Source: Haliclona indistincta
Taxonomy: Eukaryota > Porifera > Demospongiae > Haplosclerida > Chalinidae
Direction: 5' to 3'
DNA length: 64,000 bases
Assembly (NCBI GenBank): GCA_964017065.1
Contig: OZ024790.1
Span: forward strand, 3,802,458-3,866,457
Below, one piece after another: positions 1 to 11,400 of the stretch. The notes beneath the pieces were generated by a model. The model did no database searches and was not told the origin of the DNA. It saw only the letters and a list, made by a program, of their open reading frames with translations. Position numbers and translations under genes: made by a program. Position 1 is the stretch's first letter, and every line of letters starts with the position of its first letter.

Positions 1-123
1 AGGGCTGCAACGCGCTAGACATGGCAAGATTTAAGGTAACTTTTTCACTTTTTTTTGGACTGAGAACCTGTTCTCATGGTTCTCAAGTTCTCAGGAGATA
101 CTCAATTAATTTTTCTTAATCAT

Positions 124-945
124 TTTCGTTCTCAGTGGTTCTCAGTGGTTCTCAATGGTTCTCAATGGTTCTCAATGGTTCTCAGTGGTTCTCAGTGGTT
201 CTCAATGGTTCTCCATGGTTCTCAGAGGTTCTCAGTGGTTCTCCATGGTTCTCAGTGGTTCTCAATGGTTCTCAGTGGTTCTCCATGGTTCTCAGTGGTT
301 CTCAGTGGTTCTCAATGGTTCTCAGGGGTTCTCAATGGTTATCTGTGGTTCTCCATGGTTCTCAGTGGTTCTCAGTGGTTCTCAATGGTTCTCAGTGGTT
401 CTCAATGGTTCTCTGTGGTTCTCAGTGGTTCTCAATGGTTCTCCATGGTTCTCAGAGGTTCTCAGTGGTTCTCCATGGTTCTCAGTGGTTCTCAATGGTT
501 CTCAGCGGTTCTCAATGGTTCTCAGTGGTTCTCAATGGTTCTCAGGGGTTCTCACTGGTTCTCAGTGGTTCTCAATGGTTCTCAGTGGTTCTCAGTGGTA
601 CTCAGTGGTTCTCAATGGTTCTCAATGGTTCTCCATGGTTCTCAGAGGTTCTCAGTGGTTCTCCATGAATCTCAGTGGTTCTCCATGGTTCTCAGTGGTT
701 CTCAGTGGTTCTCAATGGTTCTCCGTGGTTCTCCATGGTTCTAAGTGGTTCTCAATGGTTCTCCGTGGTTCTCAATGGTTCTCAGTGGTTCTCCATGGTT
801 CTCAGTGGTTCTCCATGGTTCTCAGTGGTTCTCTGTGGTTCTCAGTGTTTTTCAGTGGTTCTCCATGGTTCTCCATGGTTCTCAATGGTTCTCAGTCGTT
901 CTCCATGGTTCTCAGTAGTTCTCAATTGTTCTCAGTAGTTCTCTT
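124..945. repeat. 10-bp tandem repeat (GGTTCTCAGT-type)
   Basis: There are about 80 consecutive decamers, mainly GGTTCTCAGT, GGTTCTCAAT and GGTTCTCCAT, with occasional substitutions. The period is 10, which is not a multiple of 3, so all three forward frames read the same WFS-rich peptide; these frames are artefacts. The unit is the same motif found just inside both ends of the host transposon, which suggests the array grew from the transposon's subterminal sequence. Confidence 0.95.
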
Positions 946-973
946 CGGCTACAACTATATATAGGTCCTGGCT

Positions 974-1175
974 ACTAAACCCTAAACCCTAAACCCTAAA
1001 CCCTAAAAAACCTTCTCCTAACTATGCAAACTTCGGGAGGGTAGTCCTAAGCCGGGCCTTCGGCCCTTGCAAGCCTAAGGATCGTCGGGAGGGTCGTCCT
1101 AAACCGGGCCTTCGGCCCTTGGTAAGCCTAAGGATCGTCGGGAGCGTTGTTCTCAGTAAACGGCCTTCGGTAAAT
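974..1175. repeat. CCCTAAA run and GGCCTTCGGCC hairpin core
   Basis: Four CCCTAAA units (a plant-like heptamer, not the animal TTAGGG form) are followed by two copies of a roughly 75-bp block containing GGGCCTTCGGCCC, a GC-rich stem with a TTCG loop. The same core, in the same order, recurs at 55705-55845 inside an intron of the phosphatase gene. The sequence is internal to a transposon, so it does not mark a chromosome end. Confidence 0.85.
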
Positions 1176-4100
1176 GAGAACTGTGAGAACCGGTTCTCAC
1201 TACAAGGCAGTAGAAAACAACAGAGGTACCATAGCGCGGCAGCCAAAAATGCGAATAAAAAATGAAATAACTGTGAGAACCGCGAGAACCATGAGAACCG
1301 GTTCTCAGCCAAAACGATAGAACATTTCTACCTTAAATCTTGCCACTACTGCAACGCGCCGTCTTCTTTGATACCTGGTACAGGCAAGACCAATAATATA
1401 CCCAATATACAAGCCGGTTCGGGAGGTACTGTATTTTATTTTTGATAAACCTGAATCTGTGTTTAATTGATCAGTGCTTAGATCGCAAGTTGGTGGTGAG
1501 TTTGTCTCACCGTGGTCACTGTTTGGTGCAACCCAGATACAACAGCATGGTTTGTGGTGTCAGGTTAATAGTCCAAGCAATGCTGGTATGGGCAGCAACA
1601 TTGGAGACATGTTCTACCCTACTGGAGATGGACCTGATGGCTTCACTGTAGCCCCAACCAGTGGTACCAGTAACAATGTGCCATTCCAGCAACTGAAATG
1701 TACTAACCAAATTGGAATAATAGTGGATGGTGACGTGACCAACAACCAGGGTGTTGTGAAGTGTAACACTACTATCCCCAACCTGGACACTGATACCAAC
1801 TACTGGGTAGTGATCTCTCTGTCGTGTTCAATAGCTATTGTAAGTTATCACATGTCACAATCAAATTTTATCTTTATTTGTGTAGCTGGTCCAACAGTGG
1901 ACTCCACCATGGCACTCTCCATGCTCTCATCACGAGATGCTGATCCCAACATTGAAATCTCACTGTCCTTCACTGTCTCATTTGGTCCACCATCAAGAGT
2001 TACATGTACTCGTGATAGCAGTGTGCTTCTTAATATCAGAGAGCTTGACTCACGATTAACTCGTGAGGTGATCAGGTCACGTTATATCAGTAGTACACAA
2101 CCAGACTTGACTCGTATCACAGTTAGACCAGGCCCTCAACCAAGATCAGGAGCAACATACACTTGTACTGTATTTGTTGAGGGCGTACTAATATTGATTT
2201 TGGTAATTATGATTTTGTCCAAATGGGTTCAGGATCCTCTACTGTCACAGTAACTGGTGAGTGACTATAAGTGAGTGAATCACTACTTCTTCTCTCCCAT
2301 TATACAGTTGCTGGTACTCCCACTGCTGTCACTGTGACCAGGACTACTAATACTAACGTTAGGGTCTCCTGGACTGCCCCATCAACAGGACCAGCACTAG
2401 GTGGCTATGAGGTGTTCTACCAGACAGCAGCTGGGAGCAATGGTTCTAGCACTACTACCACCACTGAGCTGACACTGACTGGACTGATGTTGGGACAGAC
2501 ATACTCCATCTTTGTAGTAGCATTTGGACCAGAGGGAGCTCCTGTGCTGCCCAGTGCTCACAGTAACACAGCAATGATTACATTGAGTGAGTTAGTTTTG
2601 TGCTGATCATGAGTTTGACATTATACTTTCCATAGATAATATACAGCCTACTAATGTAGCACTCACTCCCTCAACCACCTCCATCATGGTGACATGGACA
2701 GCTCCACAGTCAGTTACTCCTGACAGCTACTCTGTTTCAGTTGGATGTTTGCGACTATGTGACAATGTACCAATATTTTCAGGTGTGATATCTGTCACTA
2801 ATGGAGGAGCGGCAACTAGCTACACTATTAATAACCTTGATCCATATGTTTTTTGTACTGTGAGAGTGATAGCTATGGTTGGTATTGCCAGCAGCCTGTC
2901 GAATGAAGTATGTACTACTACACTCACTGCAGGTTTGTATTACAGTACTGTTATAAGTATTAATATCATTATTTACATTCGCTGCCTGATCCATTCTAGC
3001 TCCTACTGGTGTTCCTGGAACACTCAATATCACTTCAGTGGAGAAGAGGTCACTCACTGTAGTGTGGGGGACAGTACCCTGCCCTGACCAGAGAGGACTC
3101 ATCACTGGATACAGACTGCGCTACAACTCCATTGTCATTAATATTAGTGAACAAGAGAGTGTGTTGACTGGACTGACTCCATTCACCAGCTACTCTGTGC
3201 AAGTGGCAGCATGCAGTCAATGCTGGAGGGACTGGACCATACAGCGATCCAGCACTCACTGTGGAGACACTGCAGGATGGTGAGTGATGTGGACTACACT
3301 TAGTACATAGTCACTGTGTGTGTTCCTGTACAGTTCCTGGTCCAGTGTCTGATCTGTCAGCCACTCCAGGAGTGGTACAGCTCACCATCTCATGGAGTCC
3401 ACCCTCAGAGCCCAATGGACCTATTACTATGTACCAGATTAGCTACAGCACAGGAGTAGAATTCAACACATCAGCCACACAGCACACACTGAGGGACCTC
3501 CCTCCCAATACTGTTGTTGTATTCAGTGTCAGAGCATACACCATCATAGGACCAGGAGAGAATGTGACAGATCAAGCAACTACTACTAGTGTCCGTAAGC
3601 ATTTCAGTACTAATATAATGCACTTGGTTGTTTATTGCTTTCTCAGCTCATGTTACTGGTGTAAGAGTAGTAGCACTGAACAGCACAGCAGCTAATGTCT
3701 CGTGGACTCCAGTAACACTACTATAGATGCAGATATAGAGTACCGCTATACTGTACACTACACAACGTGTTGCTACTCTAATTAGGGAGGCACGGTAGTG
3801 CCTCCCTATGTAGGGTTGAACGAGAAAACAAGATGGCGGCTACATACAATGTATTAGCGTTCAAACGCTGATATTTCGCCTGGTCATGAATTGTATACGT
3901 CAAAAGACACTTAAATCTGCTCTCTGGCGTTGCCCATATTACAGTAGCAAGGAGATTGCTCGAAGTTGTTGCTAAAGTGACGATCCTGGAAACGGTGAAA
4001 ATCGTGTTTCGTCATCTTCGTTTTCTTCTTTCTTTCTTTCTTCAGCGCGCCTAGCGCCTTTACGCGAGCAATGCCGAGACCAAAACACCCATGAACAGTC

Positions 4101-4486
4101 ATGAAATTCTCCTGGCAGGTGCCTTTTGAACTTAGTTTTTAGCGAAACGTCGATATAAATTCCGCGATTTCTCGATTGTGATCCATTGTCAGCTAAGTGT
4201 TAGACGCCATTGATGCGATTGCGCAATACGCACGTGACCAAGCAGTGGTTAGCGCACGTGACCAAGCACTAGCTTGAGTATCGCCGCGCGCCTTATGGAT
4301 CACGGAGAACACATACATGTACATGTATTTGTCTGGAGTCTTCGAAGAACGGTAAGCTCGTATAGGATCACCATTCTACGCTTGCCAGATAATTACAACC
4401 GCCGTACATGTCTACAAACAATTGTGGGCGGGGCTCGTATCCACTGCATGCATGTGTAGGCGAGCTGATATGTACAGCATAACCAT

Positions 4487-4522
4487 AGATAATACAGTAC
4501 AACTGTATTATCTATGGCATAA
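4487..4522. repeat. Short perfect hairpin
   Basis: CCATAGATAATACAG is followed after a 5-6 base loop by its exact reverse complement. It lies inside the TIR-bounded element. It could be a small nested palindromic insertion; no function can be read from it. Confidence 0.7.
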
Positions 4523-4679
4523 CAATTATTATTAGCTACATGTACAAGTTTAAAATTCTTAATAATAAAGAAAAGCCACGAACAGCAGGAAAACTAAACC
4601 AATGGTGGAAACAAAGACAGCTCAGTACGTGCATGATATTGAACTGCACTTCGCTGAAAAAGAAAAAAAGGACACAAAC

Positions 4680-5066
4680 AAGAAAATTAAAAAGATTTCT
4701 ATCGAAATCAAAAGGATGTAGGGTTGTGAAATCTACCACTGGTCCACAATGTAAACTAACAAGGAACAAGCATGGAATGGTAACACGATTGACTTGCTAA
4801 CAGACCATAGATCCCTACATCAGTGGCTGTACATAAGATCAATATTTTGTCACAAGCTGAATGCACGTTAGGTGTCAGTCAACAGCAACTAGCTGAACTA
4901 GCTATAACCAACCACAGCAGCCATGATGTAGGGATCTATGGTCTGTTAGCAAGTCAATCGTGTTACCATTCCATGCTTGTTCCTTGTTAGTTTACATTGT
5001 GGACCAGTGGTAGATTTCACAACCCTACATCCTTTTGATTTCGATAGAAATCTTTTTAATTTTCTT
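4680..5066. repeat. Fold-back element, about 141-bp arms
   Basis: Arm 4680-4820 is the reverse complement of arm 4926-5066 with no mismatch that I can see; the spacer is about 105 bp. The family recurs at 16017-16422 with slightly diverged arms and in broken form at 17825-19050. Perfect arms would give a long hairpin if transcribed. Confidence 0.85.
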
Positions 5067-5682
5067 TGATGTTAGCTTCCCGGCAAGTGCCTCCTCTGGA
5101 GTGGTGCCGGGACTGCAGGAACTGAGTTCGTACCAGTTCAGTATCTCCGTAACACTAATTGTCAATGGAATTTCTTACACTGGACGTGAGTGGCATTGTT
5201 ATTAATAATCATCTGTGAATGATTTTAATATGCTTAGGAGCATCCAATAAATCAATTTACCGTCACGTTGTTCCAAGATCAGAACCCTTATTGTCTAATA
5301 CTGGTATAGCACTGACAGTAGTTGGAGTGATGTTAGTAGCATCTTTGATTGGGAATACTGTAACTAATGTCATGCTACTGAAAAGACGACATACTTCTAA
5401 GAGGTATACATAAAGTTGCTTTTATAACTACTGTGTATTTTATAATAACTAATTTATGATGCAGTCAGCAAACACCAGTACCTATCACTTTACCTGAGAA
5501 ACAAGCAAGGTTAGATTGTTGCTGAAATAATTATTGGAAAAGATTGTATTTACTATTGACATTGTCCACACAGTGATGATATCAAGATGGCCGACTGTGC
5601 AGCATATGGCACACATCAACCACTGCAACAGCACAGCAGTAATACAGCGGTGTATGATTTTATTGAGTCCAAAATAACATAA
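5065..5682 (+). pseudogene. 3' fragment (D) of a diverged Ig/FN3 receptor
   Basis: Four splice-compatible pieces are visible: the second half of an FN3 domain (about 5065-5187), a membrane-span exon (5238-5404, hydrophobic stretch GIALTVVGVMLVASLIGN followed by KRRH), a tail exon (5465-5509) and a last exon (5575-5682) ending in TAA. Exon order and phases match the last exons of copies B and C, but the sequence is clearly diverged, especially in the membrane span. The tail keeps AAYGTHQ and, 16 residues on, VYDF, but lacks YDIP. There are no stops in these pieces. The 5' side ends at the fold-back arm, so this is a truncated fragment, either captured by the transposon or left after insertion. 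Confidence 0.65.
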
Positions 5683-5989
5683 TGCCTGATCATACACAAA
5701 ACCCTGCAAGAGTCATCAATTGCTGTACAAACAATCAACAATGTGAACTTTGTTATCATTAAATCACTAATACAAACACTACATGTACACTACATGTAGC
5801 ATCAACAATATAATGTAGTTCAGGTTTGCAATGTATAATCAATGGAAAACCCATAAACAAGCTCAATCAGAAGATTCTTGCATGATGATAAAACTAATTA
5901 GGACGGTAACCATTTAAATTTGGCCGCCATCTTGTTTTTGGACATCGGGTATCCCTACATAGAGGGGCACTACCGTGCCTGCCTAATAG

Positions 5990-8113
5990 GTTCAGTGAAT
6001 GTCTCAGCTGGCTCATCCTCCGTCCGACCTGTTTCAAAGCCGGTTAGCCCGTTTTAAAGCCGACCAGCAATTTAACTGCGCGATATACGCAGTAGTGTAT
6101 CTGCGCGATATAGACGATCAAGCGTATGGAAATGCCCTGCCACATGTTGTCGATGCAGCTGAGGGAGACTGTTAGATCGTTCACGCAGCTTAGACTAGTA
6201 TAGAGTTCTCACTGCTAGCGACGATCCGTGATGGAAGATTAGTTCAACTCGTTCTTGACCGAACGCTTCAGTTCTTCCTGACGCCAAACTGAGGAGTCAT
6301 TCGTGCTACTCGTGTACTAATCTTTGTGTACCGAATATTTCTTGCACTGCAGGTGATGACTCTTGCACTAATGAGGAATAACTGATCCCAACACAAATTC
6401 ACAAGCACTGCACTCTTTAAACTCACTGTACCTAGCATGCATCATACATTAAAAATTAACCGTTGATGAAGTTGACGAAGAAAGCACGGTGGTGCACGAT
6501 CACCATCAAGTGCACCATCAAGGCTGTGCAAAGATGTACACATAGAGTAATTAATGCGCCTATCAATGTCACGCCCCACCCCCCCCCCCCCCACCCCCAG
6601 TACGGGGCAAGTAGGGGATAGTAGGGGATTTGCATAAACAGGAAGTCAAAAGCCCCAGGGTGGGGCAAAGTTGGAGATGCAATTCCCCTACTAATCCCGT
6701 CTATATCCCCACCCTGCCCCTCTCCTATGTACGGGATTTGACCTTATATATAGAAGAATGACTCAGCTATACAATAAAATCCAAGCGTAACCGGAGTTGG
6801 TCAAATGCCCTACCCTCGGGCAAAATTAAAATTCTGTAAATATAGACCACAAATGTCACCAGCTATATTTCAAGATTAAAGATAGGGCAGCATATGGCAC
6901 ACATCACCCACAGCAGCTGCAGTCCAGCAGTGATACAGCAGTGTATGAACACATCTTTACATTGTGCATCGTGCTAAACTGTTTATCATGCATCAACACT
7001 GATATAGTTTACTTTTAAAGTGTGTATTATTGTATGGACCGAATTACAACCATTGGGCCGTTTTAAAGCTGACTGACCTGTTTTAAACCATTCACAGGGA
7101 ATAATGTATCAGAGATATAATATTATGCCGATTTGCTTAGTGTATACACAGTATCATGCTGCGGTTTTGAAACGGGCTGACACTAGTAATGACAATTTGC
7201 TGATGTACATATTTAACCTCCATTAAAGGGACACCTTTATGTAAAGGACAAAAAGTAATTGCCCAACTCGTATTATATGGAGAGGTTCCACTGTACATGT
7301 ACATGTATAATTATAATAGAAAGTCAATTCTGAGAAAAGATGAAAAAGAAGTAAGACCATACATCTCGTAGTAAAAACAACATATACACAGCAGATGTCT
7401 CAACGATAATAATGGTACTATAGGTAGACTAGGAGTATGCAAAAACGGGCCGCTGGCTTTGAAATGGGCTGGCCCGTTTTAAATCCAGCTGGCCCGCTTT
7501 AAAACAACACTAACAGGACTCCGACTGTTTCATTGTTGATGCCTACTATCATACTTACATCTATAGAATCAATAATACTTTGAGGAGCAGCAAGTTTGTA
7601 CGTAATATGCTTTCTTCTTTGTTAATTTTATAATAATTTATTACTCTTCTTAATGCATGATTTCCAATCAAATCATATCACTAAAGTATGAAGCAAACTT
7701 AATCTTTATAAAGTACGATTCTCTTCTTGATTTTCTCTCCTTTTTATACAATATAGTTTAAATCTTTACTTGAAAGAAGTTCTTATTTTCCATCTGAACT
7801 ATGTGTGTGTTCTTTTTGATTATTGTGTGGTTTTCATGACTAGAGCAGATGTCAGCTATTTGCACGGTGTGCAGTTGTGCACACAAATATATTTGGCTAA
7901 ATAACTGAGTACAAAGTATCCACTTTCATATATTATAGTTGTGGATTGGTCATTGGCTGATGATGCACTGTATCATCTACATTGGATGTTAGCTAGGCTA
8001 TATGAGAGAATGAAGTATATATATATAGCTCCCCAGTATCAACGTATACCATACAAAGAACGCTGAACTGAAAATACAAACCAAGTTGTTAAGTCTCATG
8101 CAGTACGTGGTAC
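5990..8113. other. Repeat-rich intergenic region with receptor remnants
   Basis: At 5990-6020 there is a short match to the start of receptor exon 9, broken off by repeats rich in CCCGTTTTAAAGCC-type words (also at about 7060 and 7440-7510). At 6889-6960 a last-exon remnant reads AAYGTHHPQQ and then TAVYEHI. A C/A homopolymer run lies at 6575-6598. Remnants of the CAGTGGAACC MITE family occur at about 7200-7300. No intact gene was recognised. Confidence 0.6.
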
Positions 8114-8207
8114 ATTGTGGAATGGGTCTGATGTGCTTCATAATTATAGTGATTGTACCGTTGCATGGCTGTGTTGGCATGCAACCAAACATGTAAGTTT
8201 CACAATG

Positions 8208-8413
8208 TTTCTTCTCTGGTCTCAGAGAACATGCCAGGGCAACTACAGTAGAGCCACAGAATTGGAAAGATGTCCATCAGTCAGCGGCAATGCCGCCGGG
8301 TTTGATCATCCTATCAGGTCAGCAATCCCGTTTTGACCGGATGCTTGTTGTCATTCCTAGTCATCAGTGGGCTAAATAGTGATGCTAGAGACCACCGAAT
8401 CATCAAAGTAGCT
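8208..8413 (+). promoter_or_regulatory. Conserved upstream/5'UTR region of receptor B
   Basis: The sequence just before the start codon (TTCTTCTCTGGTCTC, AGAACATG, ATCCCGTTTTGACCGGATG and similar) matches the region upstream of copy C at about 19195-19331, while sequence further out does not. This may be shared promoter and leader sequence, or simply the duplicated segment. No TATA box or initiator is claimed. Confidence 0.4.
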
Positions 8414-11400
8414 ATGCTGAACGCTTTGCTGCTCGTGTGTACATGTACGTACACAGTTACCGCCCAGGGTGGCTGCAATACGCTTTCTTCAACTCATGAC
8501 TTGATACTTGGTACAGGCAAGACTGGATACATCCCGAATGTACGAGCCAATCCTGGAGGTATACTATATAAAATTTAGGGCTAAAACGAATACTTGTACT
8601 ATTCGATCGTTTTGACAGTATTCGAATGCTATTGCAGCTATTCGAATATTCGTTTGAAGTCTTTTAGCAGTTGGGAAACTTGGGCTATTTGTAACCATGC
8701 AGTCCACAAATCAAGCCTGAACCCTGACTGTATGTTGATATACAACTTTCAAACATATTTTGTTCTTGCGCACTGGTTGCTAGAGCTGGTTTTATTCCGA
8801 TAATATAGAGTATTCGACTATTCGTTCGTTTTAGCTACTTACTATTCGAACATGAAAATGTGTTATTCGTTTCAGCCCTAAATTATTAAAAATTAATTCT
8901 TGAACCCTGATTGCCTTTTGTTGTCAGTACTTAAACCACAAGTTGGTGGTCGGGGTGTCGCACAATGGGCACTGCTCAGTGCGCAGCAGATACTTGAGAA
9001 CGGTCTGTGGTGTCAGGTCAATAGTGCAAGCGATGCTGGTATGGGCAGCAACATTGGAGACATGTTCTACCCTACTGGAGATGGACCTGATGGCTTCACT
9101 GTAGCCCCAACCAGTGATCCCAGTAACAATGTGCCATACCAGCAACTGAAATGTACTAACCAAATTGGAATAATAGTAGATGGTGATGTGACCAACAACC
9201 AGGGTATTGTGAAGTGTAACACTACTATCCCTAACCTGGACACTGATACCAACTACTGGGTAGTGTATCTCTCTAACGTCTTCAATAGCTATTGTAAGTT
9301 ACCACATGTCATAATCCGCAATTTTATCACTACAATCTTTATTTGTGTAGCTGGTCCTACAGTGGACTCCACCATGACACTCTCCATACTCTCATCAAGA
9401 GATGCTGGTCCCAACATTGAGTACTCCTTCTCCTTCTCTGTTTCATTCGGACCACCATCAAGAATTAAATGTTCACGTGTTGGTAGTGTGCTTCTTAATA
9501 ACAGAGGTCTTGATCCACGAATAACTCGTGATGTGATCAGGTCACGTTATATCAGTAGTACACAACCAGACATGACCCGTGTCACAGTTAGACCAGGCCC
9601 TCAACCAAGAATAAGAGGAACATACACTTGTACTGTGTTTGTTGAGGGACGTACTAAAATTGCTAATGGTGGTTATGACTTTGTTGACAAAGGTTCAGGA
9701 TCCTCTACTGTCACTGTCACTGGTGAGTGATTATAAGTGAGTGAATCACTCCTTCTTCCCTCCCATCAGTTGCAGGTACTCCCACTGCTGTCTCTGTGAC
9801 CAGGACTGCTACCACCTATGCCCGTGTCTCCTGGACTGCCCCAACAACAGGACCAGCACTAGGTGGCTATGAGGTGTTCTACCAGACAGCAGCTGGGAGC
9901 AATGGTTCTAGCACTACTACCACCACTGAGCTGACACTGACTGGACTGATGGCGGGAAATACATACTTCATCTTTGTAGTAGCATTTGGATCAGAGGGGG
10001 CTCCTGTGTTTCCCAGCACACATAGCAACATTGAAATAATTAAATTGGGTGAGTTAATTTTAGATCATATGATATTGGAAGTTTGTGAAATTTTGAGAAA
10101 CTTTGTGGTAATTGACAAAAATAATTATTTTTGTCACAAAGGAAACAAGACAAGTAAGACTGAACGTCTGGTGTTATTTTTTACAACATGCAGCCTACAG
10201 AATTTAAATCCTTTATCGTCTACATAGCTAGCCTTACTTACTAGTTGTCATCTCGCCGGCTTCTTATGCGAAAATACTCTTTATGTGCACAGAAGTGCAA
10301 CATGGTGCAAGTTAATTTTCAGTGCTGGTAAAACCATTCTGACCTTTATGTTCAGTCTGGTGCCTCAATCACCACTTCTTTAGTAGATCAAGCAAATACT
10401 ATCACTGCTTCAATGACTCCGCTGCTGCTTGATTTCCATTTTTGTAGTCTTCTTAAACAATAATATTTACAAACTTCCTACTCTCTCACAGATGACAAAT
10501 ATCCTGGGCTAGCGCAGTATAAAAAATTACACAAATTTAATGTACAGAATAGTTATACGTAATAATTGTCATTATCATGCTGCCACAGGTATACAGCCAA
10601 CTATTTTAGTACTTACTCAGTCAAAATTTTCTATCATGATATCATGGACAGCTCCACAGTTTTCTACTCCTGACAATTACTCTGTTTCAGTTGCCTGTTC
10701 TCGATTGTGTGATAATGCTCCAACAGCATTAGGCATGCAAGTTATTAGTGGTGGAGGAGCGACCACTAGCTACACTGTTACTGGACTGAATCCAGGCAAT
10801 CTGTGTGATTTGAGAGTATTAGCTGCAGTTGGTAGTATCAGCAGACAATCAGATATAGCAATTACTTCTACTCTCGCTGCAGGTATGAACATTGATGTAT
10901 TATTATTGCATTCATTGTCTTTCTCTCTCTCTCTAGCTCCTACTGGTGCTCCTGGAACACTCACTAACACATCAGTGGAGAAGAGGTCACTCACTGTAGT
11001 GTGGGGGACAGTACCCTGCCCTGACCAGAGAGGACACATCACTGGATACAGACTGCACTACAACTCCGTGATGGTTGAAATAAGCGGACAGTTGAACACA
11101 CAACATGTGTTGACTGGACTGACTCCATTCACTAGCTACTCTGTGCAAGTGGCAGCAGTCAATGCTGGAGGGACTGGACCATACAGTGATCCAGCACTCA
11201 CTGTGGAGACACTGCAGGATGGTGAGTGATTTGGACTACACTTAATTTAGTTAGTACATAGTCACTGTGTGTGTTCCTGTACAGTTCCTGGTCCAGTGTC
11301 TGATCTGTCAGTCACTCCAGGAGTGGTACAGCTCACCATCTCATGGAGTCCTCCCTCAGAGCCCAATGGACGTATTACTATGTACCAGATTAGCTACAGT

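Larger units (their letters stand above)
16..1348. mobile_element. MULE-like non-autonomous transposon carrying a 10-bp satellite
   Basis: Terminal inverted repeats include a perfect 17-bp match, TGGCAAGATTTAAGGTA at 22-38 and its reverse complement at 1329-1345. Imperfect similarity runs on into GAGAACC/GGTTCTC motifs on both sides. The flanks 5-15 and 1349-1359 are an 11-bp direct repeat (CTGCAACGCGC), read as the target-site duplication. The ends are TAG...CTA, and a 9-11 bp duplication fits the Mutator-like superfamily. It interrupts exon 1 of receptor copy A. No transposase is present. Inside are about 85 units of a 10-bp repeat, a CCCTAAA run and repeated GGGCCTTCGGCCC hairpins. Confidence 0.8.
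1..3780 (+). pseudogene. Ig/FN3 receptor copy A, disrupted
   Basis: This is a colinear but broken copy of the receptors at 8.4 and 19.3 kb. Exon 1 is split: bases 1-15 match the end of the signal-peptide exon and it resumes at 1360-1425. Later exon equivalents are 1475-1839, 1886-2256, 2308-2586, 2636-2932, 3000-3279, 3334-3594 and 3647 to about 3780. Two Ig-like modules are followed by FN3 modules. Lesions seen against copies B and C: a transposon in exon 1, a 1-nt deletion near 1812 (exon 365 rather than 366 nt), a 1-nt deletion near 2185 (371 rather than 372 nt), a 4-nt insertion near 3212 (the exon is 280 nt, no longer a multiple of 3), and an abrupt end at a second transposon near 3783. 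The start lies left of the window. It cannot encode the full receptor. Confidence 0.85.
3785..5983. mobile_element. TIR-bounded element holding a fold-back and receptor exons
   Basis: The left end reads GGGAGGCACGGTAGTGCC and the right end (5960-5983) is its near-perfect inverted copy. TA dinucleotides flank both ends (3783-3784 and 5984-5985), fitting Tc1/mariner-type insertion. After removing the element, the sequence joins into the start of the next receptor exon (GTTCAGTGAATGTCTCAGC at 5990), so it seems to have landed in copy A's intron. About 900 bp of its left part (3785-4680) recurs in reverse orientation at 16420-17263. No transposase was seen. It contains a fold-back (4680-5066) and the 3' exons of a receptor (5065-5682). 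Confidence 0.65.

Noticed and set aside
76..964. Long open frames rich in WFSMVLSGSQ
   Set aside because: All three frames give the same peptide because the DNA is a 10-bp tandem repeat inside a transposon; no splice or start context.
974..1007. Chromosome end (telomere)
   Set aside because: The repeats are internal to a TIR-bounded element with a target duplication, and unique genes lie on both sides of a second copy at 55.7 kb.
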